From assembly GCA_964034945.1 (NCBI GenBank), contig OZ035961.1:92811491-92875490 (forward strand): DNA of 64,000 nucleotides, written 5' to 3'. Numbering within the stretch: position 1 is the first letter of the stretch; every line of letters starts with the position of its first letter. Positions 12,194 to 23,223 of this stretch are shown one piece after another. A program made the translations under genes and the position numbers. The notes under the pieces were generated by a model that was given only the letters and a program-made list of their open reading frames with translations, ran no database searches and was not told the DNA's origin. This stretch comes from Chrysopilus asiliformis (Eukaryota; Arthropoda; Insecta; Diptera; Rhagionidae).

Positions 12194-12873
12194 GGGTAAA
12201 ATACCCAGATCTAAGCCCCCTTAAGCCTTTTTTCACTTCATACCATATTTTCTTTGTCTTCCGTATACTTTCTGAGAAACTTATACTTACTGGTCGAAAG
12301 TATGGAATGTTTAAATTTAATTAACATTGTACATACATATTCCTCAACAATTTGGATAAAAAAAAGAAATTATGTGTAAATGTGGAAATTATCCCAAAAT
12401 CCAGTTCTGAACCCCCCGTATTAAATTAAGTACGCCTACACTCAGAAAAATGTCCAGGTCAACTTTTTGTCAGGTTAACTCTGACCTTACAGAGGTTTCT
12501 GTAAGCCAGCTAGCGGTCAGAGTTAACCTATCTAAGGTCAACTCGTGCAGCTCCCAATGCCCTACTTCACCTGCTGGTGGCTTAATTTCAGAATTTCTCC
12601 GACCTCAGGTCAACTCAGTTTTACTTGCCCACATGCAGGCGAACGAGCGCCTGCCCGAGGCCAATTACGCCGTATGCAGATCGTCGAGTTAGCCTCCATT
12701 TTTCTGAGTGTAGTAACTTATAGAAATAAGAATTGAATTCGAAGAATAATTGGTTTCATCGCGTTGTGAAATGTGGTTTAATCGGCTCAATCTTGCACAA
12801 TTCTTGTTTTAGCCGGAAAATTAATAGGGGTGCTCAGAACTGGTGCCGGGGCTCAGATCTGGATACTTTACCC
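12194..12873. mobile_element. TA-flanked MITE with GGGTAAA ends, nested in family E
   Basis: Imperfect inverted ends of about 30 bp: GGGTAAAATACCCAGATCT on the left, and the inverse of AGATCTGGATACTTTACCC on the right. TA flanks both sides. The surrounding family E unit (AAAAGCaCATA...TTCgagAAAATTTTC) resumes across the insertion, which confirms the boundaries. It contains a second MITE at 12439-12710. Confidence 0.8.
12439..12710. mobile_element. TA-flanked MITE with CACTCAGAAAAATG ends
   Basis: Perfect 14-bp terminal inverted repeat CACTCAGAAAAATG / CATTTTTCTGAGTG, flanked by TA on both sides. Internally GGTTAACTCTGACC and GGTCAGAGTTAACC form a large hairpin. 272 bp, Tc1/mariner-like by its TA target. 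The open frames across it are not genes. Confidence 0.88.
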
Positions 12874-13503
12874 TATAGTAGTTCCGAGAAAATTTTCAAA
12901 AAACTAAACTTTTTGATATATGTTGAGAACCGTTAGAAATACGTAAAAACCATTAAAGCAAAAAATGTAGAAAATTTTATTTTCTATAAATTCAGTCTTA
13001 TACAATTTTTCATAAAAACGCTTAGTTTTCGAGAAACTTTCAATAAACCTAACGTTTTTCAATTATCTTGAGAACCGCTAAAGATATGTAAAACCCGTTA
13101 AAATAATAAAATGTAGAAAATTTTATGTTCTTTGAATTTTGTTATATTCATTTTTCCCAAAAGCGCATATTTTTCGAAAAATTTTCAAAAAATGGTTTTC
13201 AATTTCTTTTGGAAAAAATACATTTGTTTGAAAGTATGAAAGTTACCCGTTACTTTTCCAAAAGTTGATAGAAAACTACGATTTTTGTAAAACTTGTTTA
13301 CAAAAAATTTCAAGGCGTTAGCTCAACGCGTTTTCGAGTTATTTAAAATACGTAAAACGGACAGACTGACAGATGCACGGACATCCTCATAATTTTGGCT
13401 GAAACGGATGTCGTACTGATCAGAAATTTTCTATCTGCCCCCGTTCTCTAGTCGGTCTCCGTCATGTTTACAATACTTCCCCTCTATAGCAGAGGAAAGT
13501 AAA

Positions 13504-15350
13504 AAAAACGACTCGTCTTAATTATTTTTTCTATATTCAGATTCAGGTGCATTAAGAAATATCGGACCAGGAGGTTTGGTATGTAAGTAATATTTTGATT
13601 GAAAATTAGTGAGGCAAATCGAAGGTCGATTTGATTAAATTGGTCTAAACTAAACATATTTGAATTACAGTTATTTAGAGGCACCTGGTTTTATTACCTG
13701 TCGACTACAGTAATTTCACGATATTAAAAAGATCATGGTTAAGATATTTTTTGACAATCGTGTTTTGGGCGGTATTTTTAATTAAATTCAAAAGTTTCTT
13801 GAATTTCTGTCTGAGGTCTGTGGTGTCTTAGGTTTGATATTTATACTCTGATCTTTGGTATTAGATGGAAATGTGTTATGGCCATGTATTATGGTGATGC
13901 ATTGTAGCTGTTGAAATTGATAAGAAATTGCCTCATTCGCACGGTAATATGAGTAATATAAGAGACAGGCGCAATTGATCTCCTCCAAGTAAAATATTTA
14001 CCCGGGCAGACTGGGCCTAAGTGGAACGATTATATAATATCGCTTAAATAAGAAAATCGAGAAATACCTATAAAGCAAATTCCCCCGTTTTTCCGTAAGT
14101 AGGTATATTTTACGATAAACAAAACAGCATTAACATCAACTTTAATTTGAGGTGATATTTTTCATTTACTCACATGTTGATTGCATTTAAGATGTAAGTA
14201 AAATATGTGTAAGTAAATACAACGGTCGCACGAGTATTTGAACGCGGTTTCCTCAATTCTGGTGGTGCTGCATTCAATAATTTCACGTTTTTCGGATTCC
14301 AATAGGCTATAATCAGGTGGAGGGAGGATGCTGCAATGAATGTGGGGATATAAAATGTTGGTAAATTGCAAAACTAAAGAATTTATTCGAAGAAAAGTCT
14401 CGAATGACGTGAAAATATATAGAAAAGCGTGTTAATTCGATGTTATGAAACAGGGAAAATTGCGAAAATTCGATTAGATATTTCCTTTTTCAAGTTATTT
14501 TATGAAAACTGTTAGCGACAAGTTTTAAAAAAATGGAAATGAATATTTTAAATGGCAATAGGAGCCCAATTACTAACGATTTATGTATGAAAGTTGAAAA
14601 AAAAATGCTTTGTATGTCAAGATTTTTATCAAGATTTTGTGTGTGGAATATGGAAAGGAATGCAATTCAATTAGGCGGCAAGGAATTTTTTTTTCTATTG
14701 AGTAACAAAAATATCCGATGTGAACAGCACATGACTATCTACGTTCTTCCTACAACCCGAAGAATAAAATATTATTTTATATAAAAACATGAATTTCTAT
14801 TTTACAAAATCTAAAATATCTCGATAACGATCAAAAATATCAATCTACGGTAAAAGGCAAAAATGTATTGAGATTTTAATATCTTTAATTTATCTTTTAA
14901 CTGTTTTTTGAGGAACTGTTACTTTGTTTAGCAATTCGCAAAAATTTAATTTTTTACATTTTTAATGGAAATATCTCGATAACGGTAAAAGAAAACGAAT
15001 CACGGTGAAAGACAAAATTGTAGAAAATGTCATTCTCATTCATCTATCTCGCATATACAACCAGCAAAGAACCGTTATTTTTCGAGATAATCTCAAAAAA
15101 CTTATTTTTTAATATTGGTATATCTCGATAACGGTTTGAGATACGGAATACTAGTGAAAGACAAAAATGTAGGAAATTTTATTGTCCCCAGCACGTAGTT
15201 TTGAAGTAAATCGTGAAAAACGAAATTACAATTTTTAAAAAAAGCCGCCATTTTAGTTATTCCGGCATTTGTTAAATTTTATTCACTCAGTACATGGAAG
15301 AAAATCTCATCGATTCAGATTTTTATACAAAAGTTTTTTCATATTTATCC
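13504..15350. other. AT-rich DNA with three divergent 'ATATCTCGATAACGGT' units
   Basis: 13504-14780 has no recognised gene; its small open frames match nothing. Around 14805-15240 three spaced copies of ATATCTCGATAACG followed by AAAGACAAAAaTGTAgaAAAT recur about every 165 bp. They resemble the family E internal units, so this may be an old E fragment. Confidence 0.5.
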
Positions 15351-15353
15351 TTA

Positions 15354-15834
15354 AGCGGCCCCTACACGCTCAATCTTGCAGTCAATCATGCTGTCACAGC
15401 AAAAAGCTTATTTGCACTAGACGCTCAATCAGGCACGCAAGCATCAGTTAATTCGAAATAGCCAAACCGACAGCACACAGCACAAATATCAATTTAAAAA
15501 TTTTTTGTCCTTATATTTTTCGCTTTTCGTCATCCAAAACTCACTTCTTTGTCTATATAACTCGAAAAAGATTCCCAGAAAACTCTGTCTTTTATATGCG
15601 ACATCTTTTCACTACTAAAAATTACGCTGAAATGACGAATTGATTGACAGCTTCGTCATACGCGTTCAAGCATGCTGTCATTCACAAAGCTCCCTCGAAA
15701 ATATCAAAATGATTTTGATATTGGCCAGCATGTTGGCAATCATGGAATTTTGCATGACAGCATCACCATAGACGTTCAAAATGCTGTCACAGCGTGCGAT
15801 GATTGACTGTAAGATTGAACGTGTAGGGGCCGCT
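15354..15834. mobile_element. TTA-flanked MITE with AGCGGCCCCTACACG ends
   Basis: Inverted ends of about 37 bp with few mismatches: AGCGGCCCCTACACGCTCAA on the left, and its inverse ending CGTGTAGGGGCCGCT on the right. The 3-bp TTA on both sides is the target size and sequence of PIF/Harbinger elements. The interior carries several copies of ATGCTGTCA in both orientations. 481 bp, non-coding. Confidence 0.87.
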
Positions 15835-15837
15835 TTA

Positions 15838-17735
15838 TAAATTTAAAAAAAGGATCTGAATAAAGTTTTTTTTTTTGTTTTTTGATTTCATTTCGTTGTT
15901 GCAGAATTATAAATATTGCAGTTACTAGAAAAAATAAGAAGAATCAGTTGTTTACATTATTCACTGTGATTTTCGTGTCTGTAAACAATTGTTTTTTTTT
16001 TTACAGGCAAACTGTTCCGTGCCGTTTGCACTAGTGTAACTTAGCAACTTGTGCCCGACATAAATAATTCAAGTTCCAGAATTTCTACGGTTTAAGTAAG
16101 CTCATTTTATTTAAAAAAAAAATAGTGCTCGCAAACGGATCTAAATAAAATACGTTGTTTATCCAATCTGCATAACACTGAGAATACCCCGTGAAAATGA
16201 GAAACTTTTGTTTCAAGATTGTGAAAAAAATATAAATTTCATCAAATATACAAGTTCTAAATTGCCAGTTTCCTTGATGTCCTAATTGAGACTGATTAAA
16301 TGATAAAATTTTCAGCCTGATTCACCAAAAAAATCATCACTTCCGCTAAGATAAGATAAATTTCCAATGTCTGCAGTCACATCCATGTCGACATATTACG
16401 TATTCAAAAAATGTAGATCTCTTTAAAAACTAGGTTGAATGACAAAGATCTTTTCGACAAATAAACGAAAAATTGTGCAATGCAATGCATAATGATAGGT
16501 AATTAGCTCAAAGATTTCTGGACCGAAACATAACATTTGTCTTCTCAAAATTACTACGAAATTTGACTGAATTTGTGGTTACAATTATCTCTCTTATCAG
16601 CATCAAATTTCCGACCTGGTGGCATCTTCATCCGACTTACGGAGAATGGAAATCAATTATCGCCGTAATTAATTGCTGCACATAGAATATAAAAATGCTG
16701 CAAAATGTAGGTAGGCTGCAAAATGTAGGTAGGCAAGTACCTGCCGTCTTATATGTTGATAAAATTTATTGTGACAAAATTACATACGTAACAAATAATT
16801 TTATATTACCTTGCCGCATCCACGGAAGACTGCGTCGAGTTTTATTGTTGTCGCGTTTTAATTAAAATCATCCGACAATGTGACTGTCTAACATCTCACC
16901 ATAGTTTAACGCAATGAGAATTAAAATTTTTCTTATGTCATTTTAATTTTTCTTATGTATCTACAATTAAGTGCTTGTAAAATACTTGTATGAATTTTAT
17001 TTATTTACTAGAATGTGGACCCGTCGATAAAAATCCGGAAATAATTTTCTTAACAACTTCTGAGGAAACAGGGTTGTCCTTATAAAACCTTCGGATATAA
17101 ATATCAAAATGCTGATATCAGATTCGTGCTAGCAATCTCTACTGAAAATTTTCCCGAAATAAAATGAAAAAAATATATTTTGTGTTATTCATACAGAACT
17201 TTTCAACGACTTTTCAACAAGATTGCTTAACGCGAGTCCGAAGGCCGAAGCGTATGTGCAATCTACGGGCCAACGGTGGTATGGAGGCCGTTGGAAAGTC
17301 CTGTATGAATGACACAAAAGTTTGCTACCCTTCTATTGGTACAAACTTGACAAAAATCCCTTCTCGTAGCTCTTGAACTGCGCGGAAGAGGGGCTACATG
17401 GAAAGAGTAGGTAGATTTAAGTGGAAAAGGGTTTTTTTACTCATTTTAGCCCAATTGGTTTACCCACCACCACTTTGAGCCTTAGTTTTCATATGACAAT
17501 AAAATATATGTGGGTTAAGGTACGACCTATCTGACGGTGAAAACCCGGTGAAAATATCATCAGCAATCTAGGAGATAGCGGGAGAGGGAGTTGACAACCA
17601 GAAAAAAGGTTAATTTTTGAATGGCGAATGCTTGTCTGCGGGATGCTTTTTTTAATATATAAAATTGTATATCAATCGGTCGTATGGTTTAAAAGTCGTC
17701 TGGTGGGGGGTATCGAATGAGAGGGGGAAGCCAGT
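15838..17735. other. Intergenic DNA, no gene recognised
   Basis: Contains a direct duplication of GCTGCAAAATGTAGGTAG at about 16694-16731. The 25-bp text beginning GTTTTCATATGACAATAAAA occurs at about 17490 and again at about 19318, bracketing the LINE/Harbinger remnants. A 70-codon frame at 17164-17376 matches nothing. Confidence 0.4.
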
Positions 17736-17739
17736 ATAA

Positions 17740-17946
17740 AGAATCGTATCCTTTATTCTGCAAGGAATTGACGTTGAAGCTATCGTAGAGCACTTTCTTT
17801 GCACATGCCCAGGTCTAATGCGTAGCAGCCTCAAGCTTTTGGACTTCTTCCAGGATAAGGGTGAACCGACGCAAAACTGGAGAACTTTTGAGCGTTTTTC
17901 AAGAGGAACACCATCATCAAGGAATAACTTTCCCACGGCTTCTTAG
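17740..17946 (+). pseudogene. LINE retrotransposon ORF2 tail remnant
   Basis: An open stretch ends with IVEHFLCTCPGLMRSSLKLL and about 40 more residues to a stop at 17944. The H-x3-C-x-C-P type motif followed by a basic helix is the typical end of ORF2 proteins in jockey/I/R1-like non-LTR retrotransposons. Only the extreme C-terminus remains. The PIF/Harbinger element begins 20 bp after the stop, in what would be the LINE 3' UTR. Confidence 0.6.
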
Positions 17947-18295
17947 AAGGTGCACTATTGGCCTTACGGCCGATTTCTTCACAGAGTACTAAAGTGGAGT
18001 CCAGCTAGTCCAGGTACTAGCTCTGGTACTCGGTACCAATGAAAAGTTAGTACTTGTGCATTTCTTCACATCGCTAGTACCGGAGCTAAATTCATCAGCC
18101 GGTACTAGCGGCAAATACGTCTAAAACTAAGCTAATACGTCTAAAAGCGATTTTGACATTATTTTATGACATTTGAATTTGAAATATTATTGTTCGCCGT
18201 GAATTTCCGTGAATTTGTGTACGTTATTTTTTCAATAAACGAAATATTATTTAGTCGCTGTGTTCGGTGAATTTGTGCAAATAACAAAATAAATA

Positions 18296-18421
18296 ATGAA
18301 AAAACGAGGAGCAGAAAACGATAAGGATACGTTTGGTGGTGATGCGAAAAGGCCTCGCTGGACCAATTGGAGTCAGCAAGATACCGATTTATTGTGCACC
18401 CTGAAAATTCAAATGTTTTAA
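18296..18421 (+). pseudogene. Harbinger Myb/SANT-like protein, N-terminal fragment
   Basis: 41 codons from ATG, with a basic start and then RWTNWSQQDTDLL, which resembles the first helix of the Myb/SANT-like DNA-binding proteins encoded by PIF/Harbinger elements. A stop follows at once where the internal deletion begins. Assignment rests on this motif plus the Harbinger ends and the transposase remnant beside it. Confidence 0.55.
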
Positions 18422-18432
18422 AATAAAAGACA

Positions 18433-18750
18433 TCAAATAAAACGCAGTGTTTTTTTTTCTTGCAATTGTAACATAATTTCCTCTCTAGCGGTTCGTTGTC
18501 GATTTCCACGGAATGCATCTGGGAATTCATGTGTGTTCGCGTATCCAGAGTCACCGATTAATATGTGATTCCCAAATTCGCAAGCTTCAAATCTGGTGCG
18601 CACATCGGAATGACGAAAAATCGTTTGATTGTGCACGGATTCCGCCCAACGTTCAGAGAAAACAATCCTTTCCGGTTGCGAAAACCTTCGCTCTGCAAAT
18701 GAAAAGAGTAGATTCGGCGGTCAAATCGATGACCCATCACTTCTTGCGTA
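18433..18750 (-). pseudogene. Harbinger DDE transposase fragment
   Basis: On the minus strand VHNQTIFRHSDVRTRFE and GNHILIGDSGYA match the core of the DDE_Tnp_4 domain of PIF/Harbinger transposases (HDs-x-vF-x-x-S and LLGDSGY). The reading frame shifts near 18640, and the N-terminal half and the C-terminus are missing. The usual HD is HN here. Not functional. Confidence 0.7.
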
Positions 18751-19033
18751 TTTTTGATCTTCCAATGTCAGCAAAAAATATATAAAAATCGACTACTCCA
18801 GTATTATATTATAGGTGAAGAAATAAAATTGGCATAAATTCGAGTACTAACATCGCTAGACCCTCATTTTCGAGGGTCCAGGAAATAATGAGTACCAGCT
18901 AATACTCCGTACCAAACTTAGTACTAAGGCGCGCTAGTACTTGGTGAAGAAATGACTTGACACCAATTTGAGTACCAAATTTTGGTCTAATACCGGTAAT
19001 AGCGTTAGTACTCGGTGAAGAAATCGGCCGTTA

Positions 19034-20566
19034 GAGTCTTAGTGACCGTGCCTGGACTCAGCAACCTTCTTCACCATATTCTAAAAGTAACTCTACTCGT
19101 GCACAAAATTTTATCGGAATCGGTTGGACCGTTTTCACCAAAAAAAAAAAAATGAAATAAGAACTCACCATACGTTGATTTTTTTTATTTTGAAGCATAA
19201 GAAAAGCTGTAAAAATGTGAAACAGAATTTTGATAAAAGTTTTTAGAATTGGAATTTGATGTATGGAGAAATTATCTGTTAAACACTTTGCATATGTAAA
19301 ACACTTCGTGTTTTTAAGTTTTCATATGACAATAAAATATATTTAAAATCACATAAGAACTTTTACAAAGACAAAACAAATTTTATGTTACACGATTTGT
19401 TACTACAAAAAATATTGAACCTCGTTTTCAATACAAAAACTGACCTAGTGCCAATATAATATTAAGTAGTTCATATAAAGAATTATGAATGACTTCTGAT
19501 GTGAAACATTATGTCTAGCTAAACGTATGGAATACATAATTCGTTCAACTGTTTAGCTTCTTTTGTTCAAAAGGTCGTTAATTATTGTTAATGCTATGTT
19601 AGTCAAACTTGTATAATAATAGCGGTGCAATTCTTCATAGGTTATTATGAGGTGTAAATAGCGTTAGAGGGCAAAACATGACGCAGATAGACAAGTTAAA
19701 ATAACCGAAAAATAGAGAAAAAAGTCGGGAAAATGTTTTAAACCTGATCCGTCTTTGAGGTTGCTTTTACCATAGTAATAAAACAGCAATTACCGCTCAA
19801 ACAAGTGTCTGTACGATTAAAGACCATTTGGTAATTTCGCGTCTAGAATAAAAGAAGATTAGCCTGAAAACACTTGAAACTGTTTCATAATAAGAGATCT
19901 GTGAATCTTGTAAGGAAGACATGTTTGCATTTTTCTACAGTTGCCGAAACTACATACAGTTCACTGTTTATAGTTTACTGCCATGTCTGTCGTTCACTTG
20001 TACATAGAGTCGGTAAAAGTCTTTTTAACTTTCAAATTTGTGCATTAAATCTATAAGTGGGTCAAAAGACATGAATATCTCCAAGTTTCAAACAAGATAC
20101 AATAACAGAATGCATTAGTTTCAATACAATTTAAATTTATGTTTGACATTTGAACATAATCACATGGAAATCAATACCTAACAAGCCGGTACAGACGCGA
20201 AGCAAATGCTAACATTTTAAATGGATTTTAAGTACGCGGTTTCAAAGTGCATATCAATTTCGTTAATCTTTAGACATCGTAAAAGCTTTGCCGGGTTATT
20301 GAAGAAATGTTTGGGTCATTCATTAGTAACATATATTTTATTACTGATGAAATGCCGTAGCAATATTGATTATGCGTTTCGATCGACTGGCCAACTTTTG
20401 TTTGTAAACAAATTCGGGTTAATGTTCTTAAAAACATTCTGTTTTTAAAGCTTATATTTTATATAGATTTTATCGTCATCATCCTTTTAAAAGCCTTTTA
20501 GTCTACTCGAATTTAAAAAAAAACTTAGAATCTTGACTATGAGTTAGAAAACTATGACAAAGCCTT
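19034..20566. other. AT-rich intergenic DNA
   Basis: No gene recognised. The first about 50 bp probably continue the LINE tail. A second copy of GTTTTCATATGACAATAAAA lies at about 19318. Short frames at 19874-20056 and 20221-20448 match nothing. Confidence 0.45.
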
Positions 20567-20568
20567 TA

Positions 20569-20771
20569 CACATAGAAAAAAAGTCAATCTAGCTATTTTA
20601 TAATGGGCAATCGTAACTATTGCTAAAATAGTTAATTTCAATTACAAAAATTGTCAAAATCAGATATTTATACTTTATATTTTTATAATAAATTTAACTA
20701 CTTAGTAGTAAAATGTGATATTTTGTTCTCCATTATAAAATAATTCAATTTACTATTTTCTTCACTGCGTG
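20569..20771. mobile_element. TA-flanked MITE with CAC..AGAAAA ends (family D)
   Basis: Imperfect inverted ends CACATAGAAAAAAAGTcAAT and the inverse of the right end ACTATTTTCTTCACTGCGTG, flanked by TA. Further in, TATTTTATAATGG and CCATTATAAAATA are inverted. 203 bp. Related sequence at 25755-25858 and 44390-44574. Confidence 0.72.
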
Positions 20772-21523
20772 TACAATTTACAATGCCAATATTTTTAAAT
20801 ATTTTGACTTCTATTTGACCATCAGAAAGATGAATTCCAAAAGCTTCAATTGCATATTTTATGTTTTTTTTGTCAAGTTTTGATAATTATTAAAAAATTA
20901 AAAAAAAACATTTAAAAAAAATCATTTAATTAAACCTTGCTAAACCATACCAGTAATTGAATGCTACAACTTAAATACTTATATAACTATTCAATCATTC
21001 ATATACTTTTTTTTCAATTTTTTCGGTCAGTACAAAGTTTTTTTGAAAGGTCAAAATAAACAAACGGGTCACATCTCGACAAAATTGTTGGTTTACAGGT
21101 AAATTGTCATGTAGCTTGAGTGATACCACGAGCCATTTTTTAGCTATAAGCTATGATTAATTTAACCTTCGATAGCATTAAAACGTTCGAAATGATAGGT
21201 ACATGATTTATGACTTTGAATCAGTTTAAATGATTTACTTTCGTGATATTTGAAAATGTTTCCGTGTGGGTGAAACAGAATTTGGTTACGATTAGCACTT
21301 TTTTATGAGATAATTTTCCACAAGATGTTTTTTTGCGAAAATATTTTTTTCTAACAATAGTTTAGCAATTTAAAAAAGTGTTAGAATTTCTAACTTTTAG
21401 GGAACTAGGCGGTGGGATTTGTGTACTTTTAAATAAATTAAGGGTTAACATTACACAAGCAAAAATTTGGCGGTGTGAATAGATTTAATCCAAAAAAAAA
21501 TTTTAATTTAAATTCAAATGGAG
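20772..21523. other. AT-rich intergenic DNA
   Basis: No gene or repeat recognised. Confidence 0.4.
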
Positions 21524-22089
21524 TTTTTATACCCGTATGGTGAAACCAAAGGGTATATTAACTTTGCCTTACCGTTTGTAACGCCAAGATCCCGTCATCG
21601 CACACAAAAATGAATTACACCAGTGTGTTTAGAATGATGAAAAAAGTTGAATTTAGCATGTCCGTCCGTCCGTCCGTCTGTCTGTCTGTCTGTCCGTCTG
21701 TGGCGCGGATTGCGGGCGCACGGATTGAGCTAGAGACTTGAAATTTTGCGCAGATTCGTTTTTCGTAAAATGTGAGGCTAAGTTCGTTAGTGGGCAAAAA
21801 TGGACCATTAGGGGGGGTACCCCCCATACGAACGAAAACGTTTTTTGCGAATATCTCAAAAACGGTACATCTTATCAAAAAAGTGGAAGAACAAAAGTTA
21901 TTTAGGATATGATTCTACATAAAACTCCCATACATCAAAATCTGATTGGAATAAATTTTAAAAAATCTTATTGGAAAGTTTGACTTCAAAGGGGAATTTT
22001 GGTACAACTGTTCGAATTTTGATACGAATATCACCATACGGGTCTCCAATGATTGCCAGATTGGCAATTATAGCTTTTGTTATGTTTTA
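21524..22089 (+). mobile_element. Family A (DINE-1-like) copy 2
   Basis: Complete: TTTTTATACCCGTATGGTG start, GTCY core at about 21661-21700, GGCGCGGATTGCGGGCGCAC, CACCATACGGGT, hairpin TTGCCAGATTGGCAA and CTTTTGTTATGTTTT tail. Confidence 0.88.
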
Positions 22090-22314
22090 TAATAAATTAA
22101 ATTTTAAACTCAATAAATTCTGAATTTAAACATTAATGTACAAAAAATTCCCCGTAACACTTGATGGATCTTTTTTACTTTCCTTTGCGTAAATATAGAA
22201 GGAAAGCACAAGACGGTGACAAGACGGTGACCGACTCGAGAACGGGAGCAAATAGAAACTTTCTGATCTATTCGAAATCCGTTTCAGGAAAAATAATGGG
22301 GATGTCCGTGCATC

Positions 22315-22505
22315 TGTCTATCGGCCTGTATATCTGTCGGTCTGTATATCTATCGGTCTGTATATCTATCGGTCTGTATATCTGTCGGTCTGTATATCTG
22401 TCGGTCTATATATCTGTCGGTCTGTATATCTGTCGGTCTATATATCTGTCGGTCTGTATATCTGTCGATCTGTATATCTGTCGGTCTGTATCGTTATGTC
22501 GGTTT
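22315..22505. repeat. 16-bp minisatellite in family E core
   Basis: About 11 copies of TCTGTCGGTCTGTATA with TCTATCGG and TCTGTCGA variants, an expansion of the family E GTCTGTC core. It continues into looser CTGGTTTGTCGGTCTG repeats to about 22597. The open frames through it on both strands are artefacts. Confidence 0.9.
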
Positions 22506-22678
22506 GTCTGTCTATCCGTCTCTCGATCTGTCGGTCTGCTGGTTTGTCGGTCGGCTGGTTTGTCGGTCTGCTGGTTTGTCGGTCTGTCTGTCTGTCCGAT
22601 GAACTCGAGAACGTGGTGAGCTACCAACTTGAAAATTTCAAAAAAGTCGAGAACACGTTGAGCTTGCAACTATTAGAA

Positions 22679-23223
22679 TTTTTTATACCCGTATGGTCAA
22701 ACCAAAGGGTATATTAACTTTGCCTTACCGTTTGTAACGTCAAGATCCCGTCATCACACACAAAAATGAATTACACCAGTGTGTTTAAAATTATAAAGAA
22801 AATTAATTTTTGCATGTCCGTCCGTCTGTCTGTCCGTCCGTCCGTCTGTGGCGCGGATTGCGGGCGCACGGATTGAGCTAGAGACTTGAAATTTAAATTT
22901 TTAATTTTTAAGGCTAAGTTCGTTAATGGGCAAAAATGGATCATTAGGGGGGGTACCTCGCATACGAACGGAAACATTTTTGTGAATATCTCAAAAACGG
23001 TGCATCTTATGAAAAAAGTGCAAGAACAAAAGTTATTTAGGATATAATTTTACATAAAACTTTCATACATCAAAATGCGATTGGAATAAATTTAAAAAAA
23101 TCTTTTTGGAAAGTTTGACTTCAAAGTGGAATTTTGGTACAACTGTTCGAATTTTGATACGAATATCACCATATGGATTTTCAATAATTGCCAGATTGGC
23201 AATCATAGCTTTGGTTATGTTTT
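22679..23223 (+). mobile_element. Family A (DINE-1-like) copy 3, nested in family E
   Basis: TTTTTTATACCCGTATGGTC start, GTCY core at about 22818-22848, hairpin TTGCCAGATTGGCAA. About 25 bp after the GGCGCGG block are replaced by an AT-rich stretch (AATTTAAATTTTTAATTTTT). Lies inside family E copy 4. Confidence 0.85.

Larger units (their letters stand above)
12030..13499 (-). mobile_element. Family E repeat, copy 1 (about 1.47 kb with nested insertions)
   Basis: Bounded by 11-bp inverted ends CTTTCCTCTGC (12030) and GCAGAGGAAAG (13489-13499). On the minus strand it starts with a hairpin-like ACTTTCC...GGGGAAGT, then a GTCTGTC core and the phrase AACTCGAAAACGCGTTGAGC. After that come about 135-bp tandem units beginning TATCTCGAGAACCGTTAAAG and ending AAAAGCGCATATTTTTCGAG. 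It carries two nested MITEs (12194-12873 and 12439-12710). Non-coding. Confidence 0.7.
17967..19030. mobile_element. Deleted PIF/Harbinger element (1.06 kb)
   Basis: Terminal inverted repeats CGGCCGATTTCTTCAC at the left and GTGAAGAAATCGGCCG at the right, with similarity extending to AGTACTAA. TTA on each side is a 3-bp target duplication. Subterminal regions are rich in GGTACTAGC-type motifs. The element holds remnants of both genes of an autonomous Harbinger in divergent ends: a Myb/SANT-like start on the plus strand and a DDE transposase fragment on the minus strand. Confidence 0.9.

Noticed and set aside
17164..17376. 70-codon frame beginning MKKIYFVLFIQNF, which resembles a signal peptide
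   Set aside because: The rest has no cysteine pattern or homology I can name, and nothing supports transcription.
22161..22619. 152-codon frame rich in C, R, S, V, L
   Set aside because: Produced by the 16-bp minisatellite in family E.
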